Of a stretch of 64,000 bases of DNA, positions 56,803-64,000 are shown piece by piece. Origin of the DNA: Candidatus Kuenenia stuttgartensis (GTDB lineage Bacteria; Pseudomonadota; Alphaproteobacteria; SMXS01); contig CALQFM020000015.1 in assembly GCA_943329845.2 (NCBI GenBank), positions 1 through 64,000 of the forward strand. The letters are read 5' to 3'. The position numbers and the translations under genes were made by a program. The notes below the pieces were generated by a model, which made no database searches, was not told where the DNA came from, and saw nothing but the letters and a program-made list of their open reading frames with translations. How positions within the stretch are numbered: position 1 is the stretch's first letter; each line of letters opens with the position of its first letter.

Positions 56803-59253
56803 TCAGGTGATCCACGACGAGATCACCTCAACCTTCCATTCGGCACCATGTCGGGTAACCCGAAAAGCGCCACCGACCCAGCCAGCACTCCAGACGACGA
56901 AAGCCTTGTCGCCTGCATTGTTGAGTATAAGGGGTTGAAGCCATACGGCGTGGAAGTCAGGCGTCATTCGTTGGAGCCGTCGGATATCCTCGTCGGAGTA
57001 TACGAACATCATCCGGTCCGGCCGGAGCCCAGCGAATCTGGCGGCATTCCCGTGCACGAATATGGGCCGGTTGATCGAGACAATATCGCCAATGCCTCGC
57101 CCAACTGCCGCCGCCATGACATCGTTCCCAGCCGGCATGTCGATGCCCGTAATGATCGCACCCATCCGCATTGAAAACAGGGTCTGGAGAACCTGACTCA
57201 ACGCCTGAGCGGCCGCCCCACCCTGTGCTTTCCACGCGACATTGGGCATGGGATCTCTGTTGTCCGGAATGCCATCCCCGTCGGTATCCCGGTTTGTTGG
57301 AGACAGCAGCAGGTGGCCCTCCAGAATATCCGTAAGGCCATCGTGGTCCGTGTCTTGCTCAAGCAGCGATAGCGGTAGCTGAAGATATAGCCCCTTTGCT
57401 TGCCGCTTGCTCAACACGCCAATCGGCGGATAGACGATTTGCGACACGTCCACTTCCCGCACCTCGACCTCGATATTCAGGGTTTCGCCATCGATCATTG
57501 GCATGCTGGAATTGGCGACGACCACGTAGGGAAAATTCTCCGCGAGGCCGGTGTAGAGAGGTGGACGCCAGCTCTTGCCGCCGTCATCCGACACATGGAC
57601 CCAATAGCCCCCGGCAGTCAGTTCACCGGTAGGATCGACATCCTGCGACAGGCTAACTGAGACGATTCGTCTGCCTTGCTTCTCCACCCTCACCTGCATG
57701 AACCCGCCCAAGGGGGCCGTCGCGCCCCTCGGCCAGACAACTTCGGGAGCCGCCTCGAATGGGTCTTTGTTTGCGGGAGGGTTTTGGGGTGCATACTGCG
57801 CCGGTAACGGAAGCTCGGTGAACGGCGATGGCAAGGGTCCGGTATCGGTGATCCGAAGGGAACTGCCTTCTTCAAGCTGCTGCGAAGGTTGGCCGTTGAC
57901 AGCCGTGTCGTGCACTTTCACGTCGATCTTCCCTGGCACCAGCCGCAGCGCCGTCCTCACCGCGATCGTCATCCCGTCTGCCCCCACCGAGTCATCGTCG
58001 GCAGGTTCGATGGTTTTCAACATTGCCCTGGCCTGATCGCAGACCTCGGTGTAGCGGGTCGCTTCCAGCCGTTTACACAAGACCCCAGCCCACAGGGCAT
58101 TCCCGTTGTAAGACATGAAATTGGCGTTGAAGACATATTCGAGGACGTCATACGGATCTTCTTCCGGATGATTAAGCGCCAGGTCCAGCAATAAGGTATT
58201 GGAAATCGATGTGTCGCGGAGGGACTTACGCCAAGTGCCCAGGTCCCGCATTTGCCAGGCTCGCATGACGCGCCTTGCATTGAGCGCCGTCGAAGCCGCT
58301 GCAATCTTACCGACGGTGTCATCTTCGCCCGCTACGTAGTGGGCTGCCGAAAGCGTACGCCGGAACTCGCCCGGTGAGTCCAGACCGGTGATAGACAACT
58401 CGAGTCCGTCAACAATCCGGTCGGAGGGTTCTCCTCCACCGTCGAGAACACAGCCGGCGACCTCCGTTGGCAGCGTCCGGTAGAATGCCACGAGCTCGGC
58501 GGCCCGCCCCTCGCCAGCGAGACTGCTCAGATAGCCTTCCGCAAAGAACGCCCTCAACGCCACAAGGTCGGCATCGCTAACATGATCCGCGAGCACATCT
58601 CCGGTGAAAAACTTCTTCAGCTCTGACGAACCTATGCCACCCGGACCGTCGCTGATCGCCAGGTAGGCCATAACAGCCAGGGACTTCTGGGGCAGGGCCT
58701 CCATGTATGCCAAAGCCCATTCTGCACAATCCGAGACGCGCACGAGGCGCCATCCATCCCCGGGCATGTCCTCCGTGCCGCGAAGCAACGCGTGGTATGT
58801 CTCCGGATGGCATCGCCCGATATAGCTGACCGCGATCACGGCGGCCTCGACAACGAGTGGATTGCGGCCGGTTTCCGCGACCAGCGCGATAAAATCGCGA
58901 TCGATCGCCCGCCGCCGGGGCTCGAGTTCGGCGGGCGCGACGAAGTCATAATATTCATCCCATGTCACGCCACTCAGGCGAAACCACAATTGCTCGAGCG
59001 CGAGCATCTGAGCAGTGGTGAGCTGCGCGTCTTTCGCTAATCTTTCAGCGGCCCGAAGCGGACTCGGGTCGCTCTTCAGATACGCCTTCAGCGCGCCGTC
59101 CCAGTCGCTCGCGCGCGGCGGCAGCGTCGCTGGGCCACCCCAATCAAGGTAAATGGCAAGCGGCGGTTTCGGTTGCCTTTGAGCCGCCTCGGACGCTGCG
59201 GCCTGGGGGGATGCGAGGAAAACGAGGGCAAGAGCGGCAATATGACGGCGCAT
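56803..59253 (-). CDS. Large exported hypothetical protein with Ca-binding thrombospondin type-3-like repeats
   Basis: Signal peptide MRRHIAALALVFLASPQAAAS; DTDHDGLTDILEGHLLLSPTNRDTDGDGIPDNRDPMPN. Confidence 0.75.
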   Translation of the reverse strand: MRRHIAALALVFLASPQAAASEAAQRQPKPPLAIYLDWGGPATLPPRASDWDGALKAYLKSDPSPLRAAERLAKDAQLTTAQMLALEQLWFRLSGVTWDEYYDFVAPAELEPRRRAIDRDFIALVAETGRNPLVVEAAVIAVSYIGRCHPETYHALLRGTEDMPGDGWRLVRVSDCAEWALAYMEALPQKSLAVMAYLAISDGPGGIGSSELKKFFTGDVLADHVSDADLVALRAFFAEGYLSSLAGEGRAAELVAFYRTLPTEVAGCVLDGGGEPSDRIVDGLELSITGLDSPGEFRRTLSAAHYVAGEDDTVGKIAAASTALNARRVMRAWQMRDLGTWRKSLRDTSISNTLLLDLALNHPEEDPYDVLEYVFNANFMSYNGNALWAGVLCKRLEATRYTEVCDQARAMLKTIEPADDDSVGADGMTIAVRTALRLVPGKIDVKVHDTAVNGQPSQQLEEGSSLRITDTGPLPSPFTELPLPAQYAPQNPPANKDPFEAAPEVVWPRGATAPLGGFMQVRVEKQGRRIVSVSLSQDVDPTGELTAGGYWVHVSDDGGKSWRPPLYTGLAENFPYVVVANSSMPMIDGETLNIEVEVREVDVSQIVYPPIGVLSKRQAKGLYLQLPLSLLEQDTDHDGLTDILEGHLLLSPTNRDTDGDGIPDNRDPMPNVAWKAQGGAAAQALSQVLQTLFSMRMGAIITGIDMPAGNDVMAAAVGRGIGDIVSINRPIFVHGNAARFAGLRPDRMMFVYSDEDIRRLQRMTPDFHAVWLQPLILNNAGDKAFVVWSAGWVGGAFRVTRHGAEWKVEVISSWIT

Positions 59254-59419
59254 GATGATGCCTCCGAAGGAACGGCTGTGCTTTACCCTGCCGCTATCAA
59301 TGGGATCACTGTAAGCACTCGGCGCCGTCTTCCCGAGTTAACCCTTTGTAATGCTGGTTAAATATTTTTAATGCTGTTCTTTGATTCCTTTGCTCATCCG
59401 CCGCCACTACAAATAGAGC

Positions 59420-59887
59420 ATGCTCGTCGTCCCTCTGCCCGACATCGAAACCACCGCCCGGATCGCGCGGACGCTCGCGCCGCTGCTGAAGACTGGTGAC
59501 GTCGTCGCGCTCGAGGGCGACCTGGGCGCGGGCAAGACGGCGTTCGCGCGGTTCCTGATCCAGACGCTGGGCGTCGAGGACGAGGTGCCCAGCCCGACCT
59601 TCACGCTGGTACAGACCTACGCCGTCGAAGGCCGCGATTTCGACGCGGTCTGGCACTTCGACCTCTACCGCATCGAGGACCCGGAGGAGATCGAGGAACT
59701 TGGCATGGACGAGGCGTTCGACACCGGCGTCACCCTGATCGAATGGCCGGCGCGCATGGGCGGAAGATTGCCCGCCGACAGACTTTCCATCGGGCTGGGT
59801 TTGGTGGAGGATCGGCGCAGCATGACCCTGTCCGGCGGCCCGTCATGGACCGGCCGCCTCCAGCAAATCGGAGACCAGTTGAGTTGA
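59420..59887 (+). CDS. tsaE: tRNA threonylcarbamoyladenosine biosynthesis ATPase TsaE
   Basis: LEGDLGAGKTAFARFLIQTLGVEDEVPSPTFTLVQTY; FDLYRIEDPEEIEELGMDE. Confidence 0.93.
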   Translation: MLVVPLPDIETTARIARTLAPLLKTGDVVALEGDLGAGKTAFARFLIQTLGVEDEVPSPTFTLVQTYAVEGRDFDAVWHFDLYRIEDPEEIEELGMDEAFDTGVTLIEWPARMGGRLPADRLSIGLGLVEDRRSMTLSGGPSWTGRLQQIGDQLS

Positions 59888-60912
59888 GCCGCGAAGCCGA
59901 GATCGACGCGTTCCTGGGGAGAGTCTGGAAACCGGGCGCGCCGTGGCGGCCGCTGGCGGCCGACGCCTCGTTCCGCCGCTATTTCCGCGTCGACGGCGAT
60001 CCGCCGACGGTGCTGATGGACGCGCCGCCCGACAAGGAGGACGTGCGCCCCTTCATGGCCATCGGCGAGTATCTGGTCGAGAACGGCTTCAGCGCGCCGC
60101 GGCTGATCGCCGCCGACATCGCCGAGGGCTTCCTGCTGCTGGAGGATCTGGGCGACGACACGTTCACCCGGCTGATCGCCCGCGATGCCGGGCTGGAACG
60201 GACGCTTTACGAGCGTGCCATCGACGTGCTGGTCGAGCTCCACCGCATCGCGCCGCCGAAATATCTGCCGGTGCGCGGCGCGACGCCCTTCGAGCTGCCG
60301 ATTTACGACGACGACGCGCTGACCCGCGAGGTGCTGCTGTTCCCGGACTGGTACATGCCGGCGCGCACCGGCCATCCGACGCCGGGCGACGCCGGCGCCG
60401 AATTCGAGGCGCTGTGGCGGTCGGTGTTCCCGCTGGTGCGCGCGGGCGCCGAAACCCTGGTCCTGCTCGACTACCACGCCGACAACCTGATGGCCCTGCC
60501 CGACCGGCATGGGGCTGCCGCCATCGGCCTGCTCGACTTCCAGGACGGCAGGGTCGGCCCCGCCGCCTACGACATGGTCTCGCTGCTGCAGGACTGCCGC
60601 CGCGACGTGCCGCGCGACCTGGAGGAGGCCATGCTGGAGCGCTACCTGTCGGCCCGGCCGGAGCTGGACCGCGAGGCGTTCATGACCGCCTATTGGGTGC
60701 TGGGCGCCCAGCGCAACACCAAGATCATCGGCATCTTCACCCGGCTCTGGAAGCGCGACGGCAAGCCCCGCTACCCGAAGATGATCCCGAACATCTGGGG
60801 CCTGCTGGAGCGCGGCCTGGAGCATCCGGAGCTGGACGACCTGAAGCTGTGGTTCGACGCCTACTGCCCGAAGGACCAGCGCCGGCTGACGCTGCCGGGA
60901 GAGCCGCAATGA
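59884..60912 (+). CDS. amgK: Phosphotransferase, probable N-acetylmuramate/GlcNAc kinase AmgK
   Basis: APH fold: ASFRRYFRV, LLLEDLGDDTFTRL, LVLLDYHADNLM, IGLLDFQDGRVGPAAYD; TTG start overlapping the tsaE stop; followed by murU. Confidence 0.87.
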   Translation: MSREAEIDAFLGRVWKPGAPWRPLAADASFRRYFRVDGDPPTVLMDAPPDKEDVRPFMAIGEYLVENGFSAPRLIAADIAEGFLLLEDLGDDTFTRLIARDAGLERTLYERAIDVLVELHRIAPPKYLPVRGATPFELPIYDDDALTREVLLFPDWYMPARTGHPTPGDAGAEFEALWRSVFPLVRAGAETLVLLDYHADNLMALPDRHGAAAIGLLDFQDGRVGPAAYDMVSLLQDCRRDVPRDLEEAMLERYLSARPELDREAFMTAYWVLGAQRNTKIIGIFTRLWKRDGKPRYPKMIPNIWGLLERGLEHPELDDLKLWFDAYCPKDQRRLTLPGEPQ

Positions 60913-61643
60913 GCGCCGTGCCGCAGCGGGCCATGGTGATGGCGGCGGGCCTGGGCCTGCGCATGCGTCCGCTGACCGAGAATAAGCCCAAGGCGCTGAT
61001 CGACGTAGGCGGCAAGACGCTGGTGGACTGGGCACTGGATGCCCTCGCCCAGGCCGGAGTGCCCGAAGCCGTCGTCAACCATCACTATCTGGGCGGCCAG
61101 GTGATCGACCATATGGCAAGACGGCCCGCCGCGCCGCGCATCACCCTGTCCGACGAGACCGAACTGCTGCTGGAAACCGGCGGTGGCGTGGTGAAGGCGT
61201 TGCCCCTGCTCGGCGACGCGCCGTTCTACGTCATCAACGCCGATGTGGTCTGGACCGACGGCCGCGACGATACGCTGAGGCGCATGGCCGCTGCCTGGGA
61301 TCCAGAGCGCATGGACGCGCTGCTGCTGGTCGCGCCCAAGACCCGTGCCATCGGCTTCGACGGCCCCGGCGACTTCTTCCTCGACCCGGACGGGACGCTT
61401 CGCCGCCGCGCGCCTGCGCCGGAATCGCCCTGGGTGTATTGCGGCGTCCAGATCGTCGCGCCGCGCCTGTTCCGCGACCCGCCGGAAGGCCCGTTCTCGA
61501 CCAACGTCGTCTGGGACCGCGCCCGGGCCGAAGGCCGCCTGTTCGGCATCGAGCACGACGGCTGGTGGCTGCACATCGGCAGCCCCGACGGCCGCGACAA
61601 GGCGGAAGCATTCCTGCGCGAGCTTTGCCATAGTGAGGCATGA
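60909..61643 (+). CDS. murU: Nucleotidyltransferase, probable MurNAc-1-P uridylyltransferase MurU
   Basis: AMVMAAGLGLRMRPLTENKPKALIDVGGKTLVDWALDAL; YVINADVVW. Confidence 0.88.
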   Translation: MSAVPQRAMVMAAGLGLRMRPLTENKPKALIDVGGKTLVDWALDALAQAGVPEAVVNHHYLGGQVIDHMARRPAAPRITLSDETELLLETGGGVVKALPLLGDAPFYVINADVVWTDGRDDTLRRMAAAWDPERMDALLLVAPKTRAIGFDGPGDFFLDPDGTLRRRAPAPESPWVYCGVQIVAPRLFRDPPEGPFSTNVVWDRARAEGRLFGIEHDGWWLHIGSPDGRDKAEAFLRELCHSEA

Positions 61644-61669
61644 CCACGCGCCGCCGCGACCCCATTGAT

Positions 61670-61740
61670 TTGTCATCCCGGCGAAAGCCGGGACCCAGTC
61701 GAGCCGCTGTTCTGGGTCCCGGCTTTCGCCGGGATGACAA
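61670..61740. repeat. Perfect 29-bp inverted repeat (REP-like) with 13-nt loop
   Basis: ttgtcatcccggcgaaagccgggacccag / ctgggtcccggctttcgccgggatgacaa. Confidence 0.92.
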
Positions 61741-61764
61741 TGAAAAATATGGGCTTCGCGCCCC

Positions 61765-64000
61765 ATGACAAAGCCCGCCATCTTCACCATTCCGCCCGGC
61801 ACATCGTTCGTCGATGCCTTGGCGCGTGGGCTGATGGATCGATACGGCACCGATCCGCTGTCGCTGGCGCGCGTGCGCGTGCTGCTGCCCACGCGGCGCG
61901 CGGCAAGGACACTGCGCGAGGCGTTCCTGCGGCTGTCGGACGGCAAGGCGCTGATCCTGCCGGTGATGCAGCCGCTGGGCGACGTTGACGAGGGCGAGTT
62001 GTCCATCGTCGGCGATGGCGCCGACTCGCTCGGCATACCGCCCGCCATCCCGGCGCTGGAACGCTCCCTGCTGCTGTCGACACTGGTGCGCGACTGGGTT
62101 CGTCTGACACGCCGCGATGACGGCGACGACCCCGCGCAGCACTTCCGACTCGCCGCCGAACTGGGCGGGTTCATCGATCAGGTCCACACCGAAGGCTGTG
62201 ACGTCAACGATCTGCATGATCTGGTGCCCGACGAGTTCGCCGCCCATTGGCAGGTCACCATCGAATTCCTCCGGATCGTCATCGACACATGGCCCCGCGT
62301 ACTGGTCGAGCGCGGCTACATGGACCCCGCCCAGCGCCGCGACACGCTGCTGCGCCTGCTCGCCGACCGCTGGACGGCCAGTCCGCCGACAACGCCGGTG
62401 ATCGTGGCCGGCTCCACGGGCTCCATTCCGGCCAGCGCCGACCTGATCGGCGTCATCGCCAGGCTGCCGCAGGGCGCCGTGGTGCTGCCCGGCTTCCAGA
62501 CCGACATGGACGAGGAGAGCTGGAGCGCGCTGGCGCCCAGCCATCCGCAGTTCGGCATGAAGCAGCTCCTCGCCCGCATGACCGTGGACCGGGCGGAAGT
62601 GGGGCTCTGGCCGGGAGGCGACGACGCGCCGTCGCCCCGCGTATTGCTGCTCAACGAGGCGATGCGCCCCGCCGAAACCACCGCCGCCTGGCAGAACATC
62701 GAGATTGATCCGACGGCGGCCCTGTCCGGTCTCTACCGGATCGACGCGCCAAGCCCGCAGGAGGAAGCGGGCGCCATCGCCGTCATCCTGCGCGAGGCGC
62801 TGGAGACGCCGGGACGAACCGCAGCGCTGGTCACGCCCGATCGCGGCCTTGCCCGCAGGGTCGCCGCCGCGCTGCGCCGCTGGGACATCGCCATCGACGA
62901 CTCGGCGGGCACGCCGCTGCCCCAGACCCAGGCCGCCGCTTTCCTGCGGCTCACCGCCGACATGGCGCTGAAGGACGCCGCACCGGTGGCGCTGCTCGCC
63001 GTCCTGAAGCATCCGCTGGCCGCAGGCGGCCTGGAGCCGGGGCCGTTCCGGAACAGAGTCCGGCAGATGGAGCGCGCCGTGCTGCGCGGCCCCCGGCCCG
63101 CGCCTGGCCTCGATGGTCTGGGCCGTGCGCTGGCGTCGGCCGAGCCGCCAGTGCAACCGGCGCTGGTCGACTGGTGGGCCGGTCTCGCCGCCATGATCGA
63201 ACCGTTCATGGCGCTGTTCGAGCGCGGCCGGACCGGCTTGCCCGACCTGCTCCGTGCCCATGTCCAGATGGCAGAGGCGCTGGCCGCCACTGGAGCTGAA
63301 GCCGGCGCGGCGCGGCTGTGGGTCGAGGAAGCGGGCGAAGCTGCCGCCACCTTCCTGGAGGAATTCATCCACACGGCCGAGGGCACGGAGATCGAGGCGC
63401 GGCACTATCCGGCGCTGCTGGAGGCCGCCATGCAGGACGGTGTCGTGCGCCCCGCCTATGGAAGGCATCCCCGGCTGACGATCCTGGGCCCGCTGGAAGC
63501 CCGTCTGCACCACGCCGACGTCATGATCCTCGGTGGCCTGAACGAGGGCACCTGGCCGCCACAGGCCGGCGCCGATCCGTGGATGAGCCGCCCGATGAAG
63601 CAGCGCTTCGGCCTGCAGCCGCCGGAGCGCCGCATCGGCCTGTCCGCCCACGACTTCGTCCAGGGCGCCGCCGCGCCGCTGGTGTACCTGACCCGGGCGG
63701 AAAAGGTCGGCGGCGCGCCGACTCTGCCGTCACGCTGGCTGCTGCGGCTCGACGCGCTGGTCGGCCATGACAACTGGCCGCGTCCGCCGCAACTGGCGTG
63801 GCACCGGCTGCTCGATCACGTGGACCGCCCGGCGCCGCTGCCGCCGCCCACGCCGACGCCGCCGCTATCGGCCCGGCCGCGCAAGCTGTCGGTGACCCGC
63901 ATCGAGAACTGGCTGCGCGATCCCTACGCGCTCTACGCCCAGACCATCCTCGGGCTGCGGGTGATGGATCCGCTCGACGCCGACGCGGGCGCCGCCGACC
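61765..64000 (+). CDS. addB: Double-strand break repair protein AddB (3' end beyond window)
   Basis: Frame MTKPAIFTIPPGTSFVDALARGLMDRYG...; RVLLPTRRAARTLREAF; VILGGLNEGTWPP-like MILGGLNEGTWPPQAGADPWMSRPMK; no stop before window end. Confidence 0.9.
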   Translation, partial: MTKPAIFTIPPGTSFVDALARGLMDRYGTDPLSLARVRVLLPTRRAARTLREAFLRLSDGKALILPVMQPLGDVDEGELSIVGDGADSLGIPPAIPALERSLLLSTLVRDWVRLTRRDDGDDPAQHFRLAAELGGFIDQVHTEGCDVNDLHDLVPDEFAAHWQVTIEFLRIVIDTWPRVLVERGYMDPAQRRDTLLRLLADRWTASPPTTPVIVAGSTGSIPASADLIGVIARLPQGAVVLPGFQTDMDEESWSALAPSHPQFGMKQLLARMTVDRAEVGLWPGGDDAPSPRVLLLNEAMRPAETTAAWQNIEIDPTAALSGLYRIDAPSPQEEAGAIAVILREALETPGRTAALVTPDRGLARRVAAALRRWDIAIDDSAGTPLPQTQAAAFLRLTADMALKDAAPVALLAVLKHPLAAGGLEPGPFRNRVRQMERAVLRGPRPAPGLDGLGRALASAEPPVQPALVDWWAGLAAMIEPFMALFERGRTGLPDLLRAHVQMAEALAATGAEAGAARLWVEEAGEAAATFLEEFIHTAEGTEIEARHYPALLEAAMQDGVVRPAYGRHPRLTILGPLEARLHHADVMILGGLNEGTWPPQAGADPWMSRPMKQRFGLQPPERRIGLSAHDFVQGAAAPLVYLTRAEKVGGAPTLPSRWLLRLDALVGHDNWPRPPQLAWHRLLDHVDRPAPLPPPTPTPPLSARPRKLSVTRIENWLRDPYALYAQTILGLRVMDPLDADAGAAD

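Noticed and set aside
61234-63651. 805-aa - strand ORF
   Set aside because: Antisense to murU/addB; addB is open to the window end on the + strand and has family motifs, so this is a shadow ORF.

Overview
High-GC window, most consistent with an alphaproteobacterial chromosome: chvI/chvG-hprK-rapZ-EIIA(Man)-HPr, pckA, ahcY and tsaE-amgK-murU-addB are all present. Most of it is ordinary chromosomal content with many acyl-CoA, aromatic or lipid catabolism genes (Rieske oxygenase, acyl-CoA synthetase, OYE-family reductase, MaoC, VOC, thioesterases). Two signals stand out, and both involve small ORFs missing from the supplied ORF track. (1) At 6772-6993 (- strand) there is a complete candidate ribosome-mediated attenuator: a sigma70-like promoter, a 26-aa leader peptide with six consecutive Thr codons, mutually exclusive 1:2 / 2:3 / 3:4 RNA pairings and an intrinsic terminator. 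It precedes a truncated threonyl-tRNA synthetase that lacks the TGS and editing domains. (2) At 14935-17451 there is an MBOAT O-acyltransferase and an SGNH-like partner with a 35-aa single-TM microprotein (16365-16472) encoded between them. The microprotein ends in FLYFQF, which matches the C-terminal tyrosine acyl-shuttle motif of DltX-type systems, here split from the MBOAT. Other points: a methyltransferase frameshifted in a 7-G run, a SahR-like palindrome before ahcY, a G-tract RcnR-type operator before rcnA, an autotransporter C-terminal remnant, a direct repeat flanking a methyltransferase gene, and REP-like inverted repeats. Everything was done by eye; no homology searches or RNA folding were run.
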